Of a DNA stretch of 55,955 nucleotides, positions 1 through 10,771 are shown one piece after another. The notes below the pieces were generated by a model, which was not told the DNA's origin, made no database searches, and was given only the letters and a program-made list of their open reading frames with translations. Position numbers and translations under genes: made by a program. Within the stretch, counting starts at the first letter, position 1. Each line of letters begins with the position of its first letter. Origin of the DNA: Clostridia bacterium (GTDB lineage: Bacteria; Bacillota; Clostridia; UMGS1883; UMGS1540); assembly GCA_029006755.1 (NCBI GenBank), contig JAQXGO010000104.1, forward strand, positions 1-55,955. The letters are read 5' to 3'.

Positions 1-3000
1 ACCTGTAAGCCATATTTGGTATTTTAAGGGTAGTCCCAGTCGCCTTGCCCTCATGCTGAACATTTCACCCAGTGAAATTGAAAAAGTGCTTTATTTTGCG
101 GCTTATATTGTAATTGATCCGGGCAAGACGGATTTAGAGAAAACACAGATTTTAACAGAAAAAGAATACAGAGAGCATCTTGAAAAGTACGGAGATGTGT
201 TCCGTGCATCCATGGGTGCTGAGGCTGTGCGTGAGCTGCTTGCAGAGATTGATTTAGATGCGCTGACAGAAGAGCTCCGTGCAGAGTCCGCAGCCGCGCA
301 GGGACAGAAGAAGGCGCGTATTGTAAAGCGCCTTGAGGTTGTAGAAGCCTTCAGAGCTTCCGGCAACCGTCCGGAGTGGATGATTCTGGAAGCCATTCCG
401 GTTATCCCACCGGAAATCCGTCCGATGGTGCAGCTCGATGGCGGACGTTTTGCAACCTCCGATTTGAATGATTTGTATCGACGTGTAATCAATCGAAATA
501 ACCGTCTGAAAAGACTTTTGGATTTAAGCGCACCGGATATTATCGTGCGTAACGAAAAGAGAATGTTGCAGGAAGCCGTAGATGCGCTGATTGACAATGG
601 ACGTCGCGGCAGACCTGTAACAGGCCCCGGCAATCGTGCCTTAAAATCTCTGTCAGATATGCTGAAAGGTAAGCAGGGCCGTTTCCGTCAGAACCTTTTG
701 GGTAAGCGTGTTGACTATTCCGGCCGTTCGGGTATCGGTGTTGGTCCGGAACGGAAGCGTTATCAGTGCGGTTTGCCAAAGGAAATGGCATTAGAATTAT
801 TCAAGCCTTTCGTAATGAAGAAACTGGTTATGAGCGGTTACGCGCATAATATCAAGAGCGCAAAACGTATGGTGGAGCGGGTTCGTCCTGAAGTTTGGGA
901 TGTTTTAGAAGATGTAATTCGTGAGCATCCGGTGCTCTTAAACCGTGCACCTACCTTGCATAGATTAGGAATTCAGGCTTTCGAACCTGTTCTGGTAGAA
1001 GGCCGTGCTTTGAAATTGCATCCGCTTGTTTGTTCTGCATTTAACGCGGACTTTGATGGTGACCAGATGGCTGTGCACGTACCACTTTCACCGGAGGCAC
1101 AGAGCGAAGCCAGATTCCTGATGCTTTCTGCAAACAACCTTTTGAAGCCGCAGGATGGTAAGCCGGTAACAACACCGACACAAGATATGGTTTTGGGCAG
1201 TTATTATCTCACACTGGTAAAGGAAGACGAGGTAGGTGCCGGCAAGTGCTTCTCAAGCTTTACAGAGGCTAAACTTGCCTATGCCCATGGTGTTGTAGGG
1301 CTGCATGCACCGATTCGTGCAATTCATGAAAAAGAAATTGACGGCGTAATGCAAAAACAGCTGATTGATACAACCGTTGGCCGCATTATCTTTAACGAAA
1401 ATATTCCGCAGGATTTGGGCTTTGTGGACAGAACAAAACCAGAGAATATGTTTAAGCTTGAGGTTGAGTTCCTTGCCGGAAAGAGCGCACTGGGTAAGAT
1501 TATTGATAAGTGCATTAAAGCACATGGTATTACGGATACAGCTATTCTTTTGGATAAAATCAAAGAGATGGGTTATAAATATTCCACAAGAGGTGCGATC
1601 ACAATCAGTGTATCCGATATGAAGGTTCCGGAACAGAAGAAACAGATTTTGGAAGAAGCGGATAACGCAGTTGACAAAATTGAAGCACAGTTCCGTCGCG
1701 GTATTTTGACAGACGAAGAACGCTATGCCGGTGTTATTAAAACATGGGAAGGCGCAGTTGCAGATGTAACAGATGCACTCATGAAAGCGCTCGATAAGTA
1801 CAATCCAATTTACATGATGGCTGATTCCGGTGCTCGCGGTAGTATCAATCAGATCCGTCAGCTGGTCGGCATGCGTGGCCTTATGGCTGACACACAGGGT
1901 AAAACTGTTGAAGTTCCTATCCGTGCTAACTTTAAAGAAGGCCTTAATATTTTGGAATACTTTATTTCAACACATGGTGCGCGTAAAGGTCTTGCTGATA
2001 CAGCTATTCGTACAGCAGACTCCGGTTATTTGACAAGACGTCTTGTTGATGTTAGTCAGGATGTTATTATTCGCGAGGATGATTGCCATACAGAGTCTGG
2101 GATTACCGTTTCTTCGATTAAGGACGGCAATGCCATTATCGAGCCCCTTAGCGAACGCCTCGTAGGTCGTGCACCGCTTGAGGATATTATACATCCCGAG
2201 ACGGGTGAAATCCTTGCAGAAAAGGGCAACCTGATTAGCGAGAAAGAGGCTGCTGCCATTGAAGCAGCCGGCATCACACAGGTTAAAATCCGTAGCGTTC
2301 TGCATTGCCATGCCAAGGTTGGCGTTTGTGCAAAATGTTATGGTGCTAACCTTGCCAGCGGCGAGCTTGTCAATGTTGGTGAAGCCGTCGGTATTATTGC
2401 TGCACAGTCCATTGGCGAACCAGGCACACAGCTTACAATGAGAACATTCCACTCCGGCGGTATTGCCGGTGGCGATATTACCCAAGGTTTACCTCGTGTT
2501 GTTGAACTTTTTGAAGCCAGAACACCGAAGGGACTTGCTGTGTTATCTGAGCAGGGTGGCGTAGTAACGATTAACGAGACAAAGAAAAAGAGAGAAATCA
2601 CAGTTACGGACGAAAAAGAAGGTCAAAGCCGAACCTACCTCATTCCTTATGGCTCAAAACTGAAGGTACAGGAAGGGGATGTCATTGAGGAAGGGGATGT
2701 ATTAACAGAAGGTTCTGTAAATCCGCATGATCTCCTTCGCATCAAAGGCGCCCATGCCGTACAGCAGTATATCATCCAGGAAGTGCAGCGCGTATACAGA
2801 CAGCAAGGTGTTGATATTTCTGATAAGCATATCGAAGTGATTGTAAGACAGATGATGCGCAAGGTTAGAATCAAGGATTCCGGAACAACGGAGCTTTTGA
2901 TGGGAACATTGGAGGATCGTTACGCATTCGAGGAAATTCGAAAAGATGCGATAGAAAAAGGGATTATTCCACCGGAAGCGGAAGACGTTGTGCTTGGTAT

Positions 3001-3250
3001 CACAAAGGCATCTTTGGCAACAGATTCCTTCTTGTCTGCAGCATCCTTCCAGGAAACAACGCGTGTGCTTACGGATGCCGCCATCAGGGGTAAGGTGGAT
3101 CCGCTGCTCGGACTTAAGGAAAATGTTATCATTGGTAAGCTGATTCCGGCTGGTACAGGTATGGCAAGATACAGAGATGTCGAGGTGAATACCCATGTTG
3201 ACAATCAGCTGTTTGACAATTTTGATGCAAATTTTCTTGACATGAGGTAA
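1..3250 (+). CDS. rpoC: DNA-directed RNA polymerase beta' subunit, 5' end missing
   Basis: Largest catalytic subunit of RNA polymerase. The reading frame is open from base 2 ([10 protein letters not shown], upstream of the first ATG in the ORF track), so about 1082 residues are present and the N-terminal zinc ribbon lies outside the window. Visible hallmarks are the absolutely conserved catalytic NADFDGDQM loop near residue 348 of the fragment, the second zinc site made by DDC, LHC and VCAKC, and the trigger-loop/bridge region [16 protein letters not shown]. The frame ends at TAA in the usual place after the C-terminal [10 protein letters not shown] stretch. The last codons contain the -35 element of the next promoter. 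Identification is certain; only the 5' boundary is unknown. Confidence 0.98.
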   Translation, partial: PVSHIWYFKGSPSRLALMLNISPSEIEKVLYFAAYIVIDPGKTDLEKTQILTEKEYREHLEKYGDVFRASMGAEAVRELLAEIDLDALTEELRAESAAAQGQKKARIVKRLEVVEAFRASGNRPEWMILEAIPVIPPEIRPMVQLDGGRFATSDLNDLYRRVINRNNRLKRLLDLSAPDIIVRNEKRMLQEAVDALIDNGRRGRPVTGPGNRALKSLSDMLKGKQGRFRQNLLGKRVDYSGRSGIGVGPERKRYQCGLPKEMALELFKPFVMKKLVMSGYAHNIKSAKRMVERVRPEVWDVLEDVIREHPVLLNRAPTLHRLGIQAFEPVLVEGRALKLHPLVCSAFNADFDGDQMAVHVPLSPEAQSEARFLMLSANNLLKPQDGKPVTTPTQDMVLGSYYLTLVKEDEVGAGKCFSSFTEAKLAYAHGVVGLHAPIRAIHEKEIDGVMQKQLIDTTVGRIIFNENIPQDLGFVDRTKPENMFKLEVEFLAGKSALGKIIDKCIKAHGITDTAILLDKIKEMGYKYSTRGAITISVSDMKVPEQKKQILEEADNAVDKIEAQFRRGILTDEERYAGVIKTWEGAVADVTDALMKALDKYNPIYMMADSGARGSINQIRQLVGMRGLMADTQGKTVEVPIRANFKEGLNILEYFISTHGARKGLADTAIRTADSGYLTRRLVDVSQDVIIREDDCHTESGITVSSIKDGNAIIEPLSERLVGRAPLEDIIHPETGEILAEKGNLISEKEAAAIEAAGITQVKIRSVLHCHAKVGVCAKCYGANLASGELVNVGEAVGIIAAQSIGEPGTQLTMRTFHSGGIAGGDITQGLPRVVELFEARTPKGLAVLSEQGGVVTINETKKKREITVTDEKEGQSRTYLIPYGSKLKVQEGDVIEEGDVLTEGSVNPHDLLRIKGAHAVQQYIIQEVQRVYRQQGVDISDKHIEVIVRQMMRKVRIKDSGTTELLMGTLEDRYAFEEIRKDAIEKGIIPPEAEDVVLGITKASLATDSFLSAASFQETTRVLTDAAIRGKVDPLLGLKENVIIGKLIPAGTGMARYRDVEVNTHVDNQLFDNFDANFLDMR

Positions 3251-3265
3251 AATTTGTGCTATAAT
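3237..3265 (+). promoter_or_regulatory. sigma-A promoter of the str operon inside the rpoC 3' end
   Basis: A perfect TTGACA (3237-3242) lies in the last rpoC codons, followed by a 17-base spacer and a perfect TATAAT (3260-3265). Transcription would start about 35 bases before the L7Ae-like gene, so L7Ae-rpsL-rpsG-fusA can be made independently of rpoBC. Confidence 0.85.
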
Positions 3266-3307
3266 GCATGCTTGTGTGGTATGCTTGCGCATAGATGAGG
3301 GTTATAT

Positions 3308-3550
3308 ATGCTAAATGAATTGCAAACCGATCATAAAATCGTTGGTTTTAAACAATCGATGAAGGCTGTTGGGGCAGGAGAGGTAAAGAAGGCATTCGTG
3401 GCTATGGATGCAGATGTACATGTTACTACCCCTTTTGTGCACGCCTGTCAGGATAAGGGTGTTGCAGTCGAATATTGCGATAGCTGCCGCATCTTGGGGG
3501 ACGCCTGCGGCATTGAAGTGGGCGCCGCCGTAGCTGTTTTACTCTGGTAA
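3308..3550 (+). CDS. L7Ae/YbxF-family ribosomal protein (K-turn binding)
   Basis: A small 80-residue protein of the L7Ae/L30e/S12e/Gadd45 fold, which in Firmicutes sits between rpoC and rpsL (YbxF, RplGB). Members bind kink-turn RNA and associate with ribosomes, although the precise role of the bacterial paralogues is not well settled. The central V-x-M-D-A-D-V and TTPFVHACQDKGV segments fit the family core, and the C-terminus is rich in Gly, Ala and Val (GIEVGAAVAVL). Start is ATG 3308 after GAUGAGGG. It is the first gene after the promoter embedded in rpoC and 92 bases ahead of rpsL. Family assignment is confident; function is inferred from family and position. Confidence 0.88.
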   Translation: MLNELQTDHKIVGFKQSMKAVGAGEVKKAFVAMDADVHVTTPFVHACQDKGVAVEYCDSCRILGDACGIEVGAAVAVLLW

Positions 3551-3642
3551 AACTTTATAGTTGTATGTTATGCTGTGCTGTGTTTCGTATGGGATGCAGC
3601 AGGTATGCATGATATTCTATTTTATAATGGGGAGGTGAAAAA

Positions 3643-4059
3643 ATGCCAACATTTAATCAGCTGGTTCGTAAAGGCAGAGAAACAAGTGTCAAAAAGTCTA
3701 CTGCACCTGCACTTTTAAAGGGTCTGAACTCCTTGAAAAAGGAATTAAACGATCAGAACTCTCCGCAGAAGCGTGGTGTATGTACAGCGGTTAAGACGAT
3801 GACACCGAAAAAGCCGAACTCTGCGCTCCGTAAAATTGCGAGAGTGCGTCTGTCCAACGGTATCGAAGTGACATCATATATTCCTGGCGTAGGGCATAAC
3901 CTGCAGGAGCATAGTGTTGTTCTTATCCGTGGCGGCAGAGTAAAAGACCTTCCTGGTGTACGTTACCATATTATCAGAGGTACACTGGATACGGCAGGTG
4001 TTGCTAAGCGCGAACAGTCCAGAAGTAAGTATGGCGCAAAGAAACCGAAGGGTAAATAA
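3643..4059 (+). CDS. rpsL: 30S ribosomal protein S12
   Basis: Ribosomal protein S12 of the decoding centre, 138 residues, the usual length. The start is fixed by GGGGAGGUGA seven bases before the ATG and by the universal [13 protein letters not shown] beginning. The conserved [11 protein letters not shown] and [13 protein letters not shown] loops, where streptomycin-resistance substitutions are known in other bacteria, both carry the wild-type lysines. It is followed by a 154-base structured gap before rpsG. There is nothing anomalous in the sequence. Confidence 0.98.
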   Translation: MPTFNQLVRKGRETSVKKSTAPALLKGLNSLKKELNDQNSPQKRGVCTAVKTMTPKKPNSALRKIARVRLSNGIEVTSYIPGVGHNLQEHSVVLIRGGRVKDLPGVRYHIIRGTLDTAGVAKREQSRSKYGAKKPKGK

Positions 4060-4061
4060 TT

Positions 4062-4133
4062 CCGCACCATGCGAATTGAAGGGGCAGGATACCCTTCACG
4101 TGCGATGCGGCTTATATAGTGCAAATTTTGCAC
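4062..4133 (+). promoter_or_regulatory. structured rpsL-rpsG intergenic region (possible S7 leader)
   Basis: The 154-base gap between rpsL and rpsG contains nested inverted repeats: an outer CCGCA/TGCGG pair (4062-4066 with 4106-4110) enclosing a perfect TGAAGGG/CCCTTCA stem (4077-4083 with 4092-4098), followed by the near-palindrome GTGCAAATTTTGCAC (4119-4133). None is followed by a T-run, so they are not simple terminators. In E. coli S7 represses its own synthesis by binding the S12-S7 spacer; a similar role here is an inference from position and structure only. Confidence 0.5.
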
Positions 4134-4213
4134 ATTGATATATTCGCGTTGCGCTGACAAAGCTAAGCTTTGAGTACCTGTGAATTCATAAAATAATGAA
4201 GGAGGGAAGTATA

Positions 4214-4684
4214 GTGCCAAGAAGAGGTTTTATTGCAAAACGTGATGTTCTGCCTGATCCGCTTTATAATGATAAAGTTGTAACAAGACTCATCAACAAT
4301 ATTATGCTGGACGGCAAGAAGGGCGTTGCGCAGAAGATTGTTTACGATGCATTTGACATCATTCGTGAAAAGACCGGTAAAGAGCCTGTAGAAGTATTCA
4401 CACAGGCTATGGAGAACATTATGCCCGTTTTGGAGGTTAAGGCACGTCGTGTTGGCGGTGCCACATACCAGGTACCTATGGAGGTGCGTCCGGAAAGACG
4501 GCAAACTTTGGGTCTTCGTTGGCTTACCACCTATTCTCGTGCAAGAAACGAGCGTACAATGAGCGAGCGTTTGGCAAATGAGATTATGGATGCAGTAAAC
4601 AACATTGGTTCATCTGTCAAGAAACGTGAAGATACACACAAGATGGCAGAAGCAAATAAGGCATTTGCACATTACAGATGGTAG
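4214..4684 (+). CDS. rpsG: 30S ribosomal protein S7
   Basis: Primary 16S rRNA-binding protein of the 30S head, 156 residues as in most bacteria. The ORF track starts at ATG 4196, but that ATG overlaps the Shine-Dalgarno GGAGGG; the true start is GTG 4214, giving [16 protein letters not shown], the family's standard N-terminus. The conserved R-x-GGATYQVP segment and the terminal KAFAHYRW are present. It is the third gene of the str operon and is followed by a GC-rich hairpin before fusA. Confidence 0.97.
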   Translation: MPRRGFIAKRDVLPDPLYNDKVVTRLINNIMLDGKKGVAQKIVYDAFDIIREKTGKEPVEVFTQAMENIMPVLEVKARRVGGATYQVPMEVRPERRQTLGLRWLTTYSRARNERTMSERLANEIMDAVNNIGSSVKKREDTHKMAEANKAFAHYRW

Positions 4685-4698
4685 AATAAATCTGTGTG

Positions 4699-4719
4699 AG
4701 GGGCGGTCTTGCGCCGCCC
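4699..4719 (+). promoter_or_regulatory. GC-rich hairpin in the rpsG-fusA spacer
   Basis: GGGGCGG and CCGCCCC form a perfect 7-bp stem around a 7-base loop, about 110 bases before fusA. No T-run follows, so it would act as an mRNA processing, stabilising or regulatory structure rather than an intrinsic terminator. Its function is unknown. Confidence 0.4.
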
Positions 4720-4827
4720 CGGCACAGTCGGCAAACCTAATTGCCCGGCTAGCGACCAAGCGGCAGTATCTGCGTGCGTTTTGCAAAGTTTGGGTTTTTG
4801 TAGGTCTTAATGAAAGGAGGCGTAAGT

Positions 4828-6903
4828 TTGCCGAGAAAATTTTCACTTGAAAAAACAAGAAACATCGGTATTATGGCGCATATCGATGCTGGTAAAACTA
4901 CAACAACTGAGCGTATTCTGTTTTATACAGGCAGAGTACACAGAATAGGAGAGGTGCACGAAGGTGCAGCTACCATGGACTGGATGGAGCAGGAGCAGGA
5001 GCGTGGTATCACCATTACTTCTGCAGCTACTACCGCAGAGTGGAAAAACAATCGTATTAATATTATAGATACGCCCGGACACGTTGACTTTACTGTTGAA
5101 GTTGAGCGTTCCTTGCGTGTTTTGGACGGTTCTGTTACTGTACTCTGTGCAAAAGGCGGCGTTGAGCCCCAGTCCGAAACCGTTTGGCGTCAGGCTGATA
5201 AGTATTGCGTTCCCCGTATGGCTTATGTAAATAAGATGGATATTATGGGTGCAGACTTCTATAATGTTGTACACATGATGAAGGAGAGATTGCATTGTAA
5301 CGCCGTACCGATTCAGTTGCCTATTGGTGCTGAAGACACATTTAAGGGCCTTATCGACTTGGTCGAAATGAAGGCTTATGTCTATTATGATGATCTGGGA
5401 AAAGATGAAAGACAGGAAGAAATTCCTGCTGACATGCTTGAGAAGGCAGAAGAATACCATAATGCATTAGTTGAAGCTGTTGCAGAGCAGGACGAAGAGC
5501 TGATGATGAAGTATCTGGAAGGCGAAGAGTTGACCATTGATGAAATCAAAAAGGGCATTCGCGATGCTACAATTGCAGTTAAGATGACACCGGTACTTTG
5601 CGGTACTTCTTACCGCAATAAAGGTGTACAGAACCTTTTGGATGCGATTGTAGATTATATGCCTTCTCCGCTTGACATTCCTCCGATTGCCGGTACTTTA
5701 CCGGATTCTGAGGAGGAAACCTGCAGACATGCAAGTGATGAAGAGCCTTTCTCCGCATTGGCCTTTAAAATCATGACTGACCCGTATGTAGGTAAGCTTT
5801 GCTTTTTCCGTGTATACTCCGGTACTTTGAATTCCGGTTCTCATGTGTATAACTCCACAAAGGGCAACCGCGAAAGAGTGGGTCGTATTCTGCAGATGCA
5901 TGCAAACCACAGAGAGGATATTGACACAGTATATTCCGGTGATATTGCTGCTGCAGTTGGTCTTAAGAATACAACAACAGGTGATACGCTTTGCGATGAA
6001 AACAACCCTGTAATTCTTGAATCTATGGAATTCCCGGAACCGGTTATCCGCGTTGCAATCGAGCCGAAGACAAAGGCCGGCCAGGAAAAAATGGGTATTT
6101 CTCTTGCAAAACTTGCAGAAGAAGATCCGACATTCCGTGCTTATACAGATGAAGAAACCGGACAGACGATTATTGCCGGTATGGGTGAGCTCCACCTTGA
6201 AATTATTGTTGACCGCCTTTTGCGTGAGTTTAAGGTAGAAGCAAACGTTGGTAAGCCACAGGTTTCTTATAAGGAAACCATTCGCAAGCCCGTTAAGGTT
6301 GAGCACAAGTACGCAAGGCAGTCTGGCGGTAAAGGTCAGTACGGGCACGTTGTGATTGAGATGGAGCCGCTTGAACCCGGTAAGGGCTATGAATTTGTGA
6401 ATAAAATTGTTGGTGGTGCAATTCCGAAGGAATACATTCCGGCAGTTGACGCAGGTATTCAGAGCGCAATGCAGAGTGGTGTTTTGGCAGGCTACAACGT
6501 AGTGGACATTCGTGTCACATTGGTTGATGGTTCTTACCATGAGGTTGACTCCTCTGAAATGGCATTTAAGATTGCCGGTTCTATGGCCTTTAAGGATGGC
6601 TGCAGAAAGGGTGATCCCGTGCTGAAAGAGCCTATCATGCAGGTGGACGTTATCGTACCTGAAGAGTATATGGGCGATGTTATGGGTGACATTAACTCGC
6701 GCAGAGGTCAGATTCAGGGCATGGAAGCCAGAACAGGTGCACAGGCAATCAGCGCATTTGTTCCTTTGAGCGAAATGTTCGGTTATGCAACTGACCTTCG
6801 TTCTAAAACACAGGGTCGTGGCCAGTATACTATGCAGCCCAGCCACTACGAAGAAGTACCAAAGAGCATTTTGGAAGCAATTGTATCGGGCAAAAATAAA
6901 TAA
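4828..6903 (+). CDS. fusA: elongation factor G
   Basis: GTPase that drives ribosomal translocation and, with RRF, recycling. The ORF track starts at ATG 4810, but AAAGGAGG at 4813-4819 points to TTG 4828, giving a 691-residue protein starting (M)[25 protein letters not shown] motifs are all present: AHIDAGKTT (G1), the [11 protein letters not shown] switch I segment, DTPGHVD (G3) and NKMD (G4); EF-G domains II to V follow to the C-terminal [13 protein letters not shown]. It is the last gene of the str transcript before the separate tuf promoter. Identification is certain and the TTG start is well supported. Confidence 0.97.
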   Translation: MPRKFSLEKTRNIGIMAHIDAGKTTTTERILFYTGRVHRIGEVHEGAATMDWMEQEQERGITITSAATTAEWKNNRINIIDTPGHVDFTVEVERSLRVLDGSVTVLCAKGGVEPQSETVWRQADKYCVPRMAYVNKMDIMGADFYNVVHMMKERLHCNAVPIQLPIGAEDTFKGLIDLVEMKAYVYYDDLGKDERQEEIPADMLEKAEEYHNALVEAVAEQDEELMMKYLEGEELTIDEIKKGIRDATIAVKMTPVLCGTSYRNKGVQNLLDAIVDYMPSPLDIPPIAGTLPDSEEETCRHASDEEPFSALAFKIMTDPYVGKLCFFRVYSGTLNSGSHVYNSTKGNRERVGRILQMHANHREDIDTVYSGDIAAAVGLKNTTTGDTLCDENNPVILESMEFPEPVIRVAIEPKTKAGQEKMGISLAKLAEEDPTFRAYTDEETGQTIIAGMGELHLEIIVDRLLREFKVEANVGKPQVSYKETIRKPVKVEHKYARQSGGKGQYGHVVIEMEPLEPGKGYEFVNKIVGGAIPKEYIPAVDAGIQSAMQSGVLAGYNVVDIRVTLVDGSYHEVDSSEMAFKIAGSMAFKDGCRKGDPVLKEPIMQVDVIVPEEYMGDVMGDINSRRGQIQGMEARTGAQAISAFVPLSEMFGYATDLRSKTQGRGQYTMQPSHYEEVPKSILEAIVSGKNK

Positions 6904-6926
6904 ATTACAGTTTTTTCAAAAAATGC

Positions 6927-6955
6927 TTGATTTTTCAGCAGAATTATATTATGAT
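6927..6955 (+). promoter_or_regulatory. tuf promoter
   Basis: TTGATT (6927-6932), 17 bases, TATGAT (6950-6955), located in the 94-base gap between fusA and tuf. It would let EF-Tu be expressed above the level of the rest of the str operon. Confidence 0.75.
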
Positions 6956-6997
6956 AGCTATAAGTAGAAAATAGTTAATTAGAGGAGGATTTTAAGA

Positions 6998-8200
6998 ATG
7001 GCGAAGGAAAAATTCGAAAGAAACAAACCCCATGTAAACATTGGTACAATTGGTCACGTTGACCATGGTAAGACTTCTCTGACAGCCGCAATCACAAAGG
7101 TTCTGGCTATGCAGGGTAAGGCAAAGTACGAAGCTTATGACATGATTGATAAAGCTCCGGAAGAAAGAGAAAGAGGTATCACCATTTCCACAGCTCACGT
7201 TGAGTATGAAACAGATGCAAGACACTACGCACACGTTGACTGCCCGGGCCATGCTGACTATGTTAAGAACATGATCACTGGTGCTGCACAGATGGATGGT
7301 GCTATCCTTGTTGTTTCCGCTGCTGATGGTCCTATGCCGCAGACAAGAGAGCACATTCTGCTTTCTCGTCAGGTTGGTGTACCTTATATCGTAGTATTCC
7401 TTAACAAGAGAGACCAAGTTGATGATGATGAACTTCTCGAACTGGTCGAAATGGAAATTCGCGAACTCCTGAACGAGTACGAGTTCCCGGGCGATGAAAT
7501 TCCGATCGTTGCCGGTTCTGCTTTGGAAGCTTTGGAATCTACTTCCACAGATCCTTCTGATCCTGTATATGCACCTATCATCGAGCTTATGCAGAAGGTT
7601 GACGAATATATCCCCACACCGGAAAGAAAGACAGATCTACCATTCCTTATGCCTGTTGAAGACGTATTCTCCATCACAGGCCGTGGTACAGTAGCTACCG
7701 GCCGTGTTGAGAGAGGTGCTCTTAAAGTTTCCGACGAAGTTGAAATCGTTGGTCTTACAGATGAGGCTCGCAAGGTTGTTGTTACCGGTATTGAAATGTT
7801 CAGAAAGCTTCTTGACCAGGCTGAAGCTGGCGATAACATCGGTGCTCTGCTCCGTGGTGTACAGAGAAACGAAATCGAAAGAGGACAGGTTCTGGCAAAG
7901 CCCGGTTCCATTCATCCTCACACAGCTTTCAAGGGCGAAGTTTACGTTCTGACGAAAGATGAAGGTGGTCGTCATACACCGTTCTTCAATAACTACAGAC
8001 CGCAGTTCTATTTCAGAACAACTGACGTTACAGGTGTTGTAAGCCTTCCTGAGGGCGTTGAAATGTGCATGCCTGGTGATAACGTTTCTATTTCTGTAGA
8101 ACTCATTACACCTATTGCTATTGAAGAAGGCCTTCGTTTTGCTATCCGTGAAGGCGGCAGAACAGTTGGTTCTGGTGTTGTTAGCTCCATCAGCAAATAA
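6998..8200 (+). CDS. tuf: elongation factor Tu
   Basis: GTPase that delivers aminoacyl-tRNA to the ribosome. It has 400 residues with GHVDHGKTS (G1) near residue 19, ERERGITIS (switch I), [32 protein letters not shown] (G3) and NKRD (G4). The Shine-Dalgarno AGAGGAGG precedes ATG 6998. The C-terminal beta barrel ends in [17 protein letters not shown], the usual EF-Tu finish. It has its own promoter and a strong terminator directly downstream. Confidence 0.98.
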   Translation: MAKEKFERNKPHVNIGTIGHVDHGKTSLTAAITKVLAMQGKAKYEAYDMIDKAPEERERGITISTAHVEYETDARHYAHVDCPGHADYVKNMITGAAQMDGAILVVSAADGPMPQTREHILLSRQVGVPYIVVFLNKRDQVDDDELLELVEMEIRELLNEYEFPGDEIPIVAGSALEALESTSTDPSDPVYAPIIELMQKVDEYIPTPERKTDLPFLMPVEDVFSITGRGTVATGRVERGALKVSDEVEIVGLTDEARKVVVTGIEMFRKLLDQAEAGDNIGALLRGVQRNEIERGQVLAKPGSIHPHTAFKGEVYVLTKDEGGRHTPFFNNYRPQFYFRTTDVTGVVSLPEGVEMCMPGDNVSISVELITPIAIEEGLRFAIREGGRTVGSGVVSSISK

Positions 8201-8210
8201 GACTGTTTTG

Positions 8211-8241
8211 AACGAGGGTGCATCAATTGCACCCTCGTTTT
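8211..8241 (+). terminator. rho-independent terminator after tuf
   Basis: A perfect 12-bp stem, AACGAGGGTGCA with TGCACCCTCGTT, around the 5-base loop TCAAT and ending in TTTT, starts 10 bases after the tuf stop. Confidence 0.9.
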
Positions 8242-8306
8242 GGCTTTGAAAAATGGGTGTTCTGCGCATTTTCTCAGAGCCATTTTTAATATAAAGGAGA
8301 ATGGCT

Positions 8307-8783
8307 ATGCAAAGACGAGATAAGTATAATTATTACCTGGATATTGCTGAAACTGTGACAGAAAGAGGCACGTGCCTGCGGCGTAATTTTGGTGCCATTA
8401 TTGTAAAAAATGATGAGATTATATCCAGCGGTTATACCGGCGCACCGCGTGGCTGTGCAAATTGCATCGATCTTGCTACATGTCGCCGCGAGGAATTGAA
8501 GGTTCCGCGTGGAGAGCGGTATGAGCTTTGCCGTAGCGTCCATGCGGAGGCAAATGCTATTATAAGTGCCTCTCGCAGAGATATGATTGGCGCTGTTTTG
8601 TATTTGGTAGGGAAGGATGCAAAAAATGGCTCTCTTGTTGAGAATACCATGCCTTGCGCAATGTGTACACGTCTTATCATCAACGCCGGAATTTCTCTTG
8701 TGGTTATCCGTGTTACCGAGGATACATATAAAATTGTAGACGTTAAGGATTGGGTATTACAGGATCGTATTATGGATGTCTGA
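8307..8783 (+). CDS. deoxycytidylate (dCMP) deaminase family protein
   Basis: Zinc-dependent deaminase that converts dCMP to dUMP for thymidylate synthesis; the B. subtilis homologue is ComEB. Zinc and catalytic motifs are HAEANAI near residue 74 and PCAMC near residue 115. An extra Cys cluster (CANC..ATC) between them is typical of dCMP deaminases and argues against cytidine or tRNA-adenosine deaminase. The ORF track starts at ATG 8301, but the AAGGAG at 8294-8299 is only one base from it; ATG 8307 has a proper spacing and gives MQRRDKYNYYLDIAE (158 residues). It stands alone between the tuf terminator and the T-box promoter. Confidence 0.88.
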   Translation: MQRRDKYNYYLDIAETVTERGTCLRRNFGAIIVKNDEIISSGYTGAPRGCANCIDLATCRREELKVPRGERYELCRSVHAEANAIISASRRDMIGAVLYLVGKDAKNGSLVENTMPCAMCTRLIINAGISLVVIRVTEDTYKIVDVKDWVLQDRIMDV

Positions 8784-8811
8784 AAATAGTATATAATTTG
8801 TTAAAAAAAGC

Positions 8812-8840
8812 TTGACAAATTGGAAGAAAACATGTATAAT
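8812..8840 (+). promoter_or_regulatory. sigma-A promoter of the T-box/acyl-CoA synthetase/valS operon
   Basis: A perfect consensus TTGACA (8812-8817), 17-base spacer and TATAAT (8835-8840). It predicts a transcript starting near 8847 with a leader of about 280 bases. Confidence 0.9.
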
Positions 8841-8859
8841 AAAGAAAATTGAATATGTA

Positions 8860-9117
8860 AACGCAATGAAGAGAAGGAGTACCTGCAGGGAAGCTGATAG
8901 AGAGAAGCGGATGGTGGAAGCGCTTTAGTGGAAGTGTAGGGAAGTAGTCTTGGAGCTGCGAACCGAACAGGTCAACTTAGTAGGCTTCGACGGAATTCCA
9001 ACCGTAAAATAGGAAGCGGCATAATTGTGCTGCATGAGGTATATCAGTAATGCGGTATACGAAGTTAGGTGGTAACACGAGTCATTCGTCCTAATAGGAT
9101 GGATGACTTTTTATTTT
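8860..9117 (+). promoter_or_regulatory. T-box leader, predicted valine specificity
   Basis: tRNA-sensing transcription attenuator. Stem I starts around GAAGAGAAGGAGTACCTG and returns through CAGGTCAACTT; between the paired arms the specifier loop holds GTC (8971-8973) followed by A, a Val codon. AGTAGG follows stem I as in other T-boxes. The T-box AGGTGGTAACACGAG (9067-9081) forms the antiterminator TTAGG/CCTAA plus ACGA/TCGT around a UGGUAAC bulge, and UGGU would pair with the ACCA end of an A-discriminator tRNA. The competing terminator is GTCATTCGTCC / GGATGGATGAC (9081-9107, with G-U pairs), followed by TTTTTATTTT. valS in the operon supports Val; register UCA (Ser) is the alternative if G8971 is paired. 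Confidence 0.9.
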
Positions 9118-9129
9118 AAGGAGGAAAAA

Positions 9130-10755
9130 ATGGAACTTTTGACAAAGTACTTACCTAAAACCGAATTTGAAAGTTATGAAGATTTTAAGGAAAACTTCTC
9201 CTTAAAGGTGCCGGAAAGATTTGACTTTGCACGCGATATTGTCGATGAGTGGGCAAGGCTCGAACCGGAAAAACGTGCTCTCTTGTATTGTGATGATAAT
9301 GGAAATGACAGAACTTTTACTTTTAAGGATATTTCTATCTTATCCAAAAAAGCGGCATCCTACTTTGCGGAACAAGGAATAGGCAAAGGTGATAGGGTTA
9401 TGACGCTTTTAAGGAGGCGGTATGAATATTGGATTATCGCCGTTGCACTGCACCGCCTTGGAGCAACGCTTTTGCCGGCTTCTATTCAGTTGCGGGCAAA
9501 GGATATTGATTATCGCGTGGTGCAGGCGAAGGCAAAAATGATTGTTGCGGTGCAGGATGATTTTGTATGTCAGCAAATTTCTCAGCTGCAAAGTGATTGC
9601 AAGGTCGTTTTCGCCGGCGATCATAAGGTGGAGGGCTATCCGTACTTTAACGAACGCTATGAAAGCTGCCCTCTTTATGAAGAACCATGTACCGGGAAGA
9701 ATGAAGATGAAATGCTTATTTATTTCACCTCCGGTACTTCCGGATACCCAAAAATGGCCGTGCATAACCGCACCTATCCTTTGGGGCATATTTTAACAGC
9801 AAAATATATGCAGTGCGTGCAGAACAATGGATTGCATTTAACACAAGCAGATAGCGGCTGGGCAAAGTTTGGTTGGGGCAACATCTATGGTCAATGGATT
9901 TGCGGCAGTGCGATTTTGGGGTATGACCCGATTCGTTTTAGCCCGGAACGGCTCATGGAGCATTTGCGTGATTATAAACCAACTTCTCTCTGTATTCCGC
10001 CTACGATGTATAGATTTTTATTAAAAGCAGGTGTTGGCGCTGAACATCTCCAGTCGATTCAGTGGTTTTCCACTGCCGGAGAACCGCTTAGCGGCGAGGT
10101 AAACCGTGCATTTTATAATATTTGCGGCCGTTATATTCACGAGGGCTATGGTCAAAGCGAAGGTACACCGATTACCTGTTCCTTCCAGTGGATGGATATT
10201 TGTCCGTCCTCTATGGGAAAACCTTCTCCGCTTTATGATGTGGCAATCGTGAATAAGGAAGGAAAGCGCTGCAGTGAAGGAGAAGAAGGGGAAGTTGTTA
10301 TCTTCTCTGAAAAAAATAAGGTTGGCCTTTTGGATTATTATTATAAGGATGGGGAAAGAATAGATCCTTTGGAGGATGGCATCTATCATACCGGGGATAT
10401 GGCGTATGCAGATGAAAATGGCTATTACTGGTATGTAGGACGGAATGACGATATGATTAAATGTTCCGGCTATAGAATCGGGCCGTTTGAAATCGAAAGC
10501 ATTTTAAACACGCATGTAGCGGTTAAGGAAAGCGCTATTGTCGGTCGGCCGGACGAAATTCGCGGGCAGATTGTATGCGCGGTTGTCGTGCTTTCACCGG
10601 GATATACACCATCGGACGAGCTGACGCATGAATTACAGGATTATGTAAAGAAAATGACCGCACCCTATAAATATCCGCGGCGGATTGAATATGTAGAGCG
10701 CTTGCCCAAGACTACCTCCGGCAAGATTATTAGAAATGCACTGCGCAGCGAATAA
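9130..10755 (+). CDS. AMP-forming acyl-CoA synthetase (MACS-like)
   Basis: Adenylate-forming ligase that activates a carboxylic acid with ATP and couples it to CoA. It has 541 residues from ATG 9130; the ATG 9103 of the ORF track lies inside the leader terminator and is rejected because AAGGAGG precedes 9130. Motifs are [13 protein letters not shown] (P-loop-like A3, near residue 200), [10 protein letters not shown] (A5), [38 protein letters not shown] (A7-A8) and TTSGKIIRN with the catalytic A10 lysine. It resembles medium-chain/short-chain acyl-CoA synthetases. It is co-transcribed with valS under a Val T-box, so a branched short-chain substrate such as isobutyrate is my inference; the sequence alone does not fix the substrate. 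Confidence 0.88.
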   Translation: MELLTKYLPKTEFESYEDFKENFSLKVPERFDFARDIVDEWARLEPEKRALLYCDDNGNDRTFTFKDISILSKKAASYFAEQGIGKGDRVMTLLRRRYEYWIIAVALHRLGATLLPASIQLRAKDIDYRVVQAKAKMIVAVQDDFVCQQISQLQSDCKVVFAGDHKVEGYPYFNERYESCPLYEEPCTGKNEDEMLIYFTSGTSGYPKMAVHNRTYPLGHILTAKYMQCVQNNGLHLTQADSGWAKFGWGNIYGQWICGSAILGYDPIRFSPERLMEHLRDYKPTSLCIPPTMYRFLLKAGVGAEHLQSIQWFSTAGEPLSGEVNRAFYNICGRYIHEGYGQSEGTPITCSFQWMDICPSSMGKPSPLYDVAIVNKEGKRCSEGEEGEVVIFSEKNKVGLLDYYYKDGERIDPLEDGIYHTGDMAYADENGYYWYVGRNDDMIKCSGYRIGPFEIESILNTHVAVKESAIVGRPDEIRGQIVCAVVVLSPGYTPSDELTHELQDYVKKMTAPYKYPRRIEYVERLPKTTSGKIIRNALRSE

Positions 10756-10771
10756 TAAAGGAGAGAAGAAA

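Noticed and set aside
5698-6846. 382-codon minus-strand ORF opposite fusA
   Set aside because: Lies wholly antisense to a highly conserved gene; Cys/His/Asn-rich translation is the mirror of EF-G codon usage. Same reasoning removes the other long antisense ORFs over rpoC, tuf, mfd and nifJ.
8784-8811. Separate terminator after the dCMP deaminase gene
   Set aside because: The 28 bases before the T-box promoter have no stem-loop with a T-run.
9103-9129. ATG 9103 as the start of the acyl-CoA synthetase
   Set aside because: It falls in the T-box terminator stem and T-run; AAGGAGG before ATG 9130 gives the family-like N-terminus.
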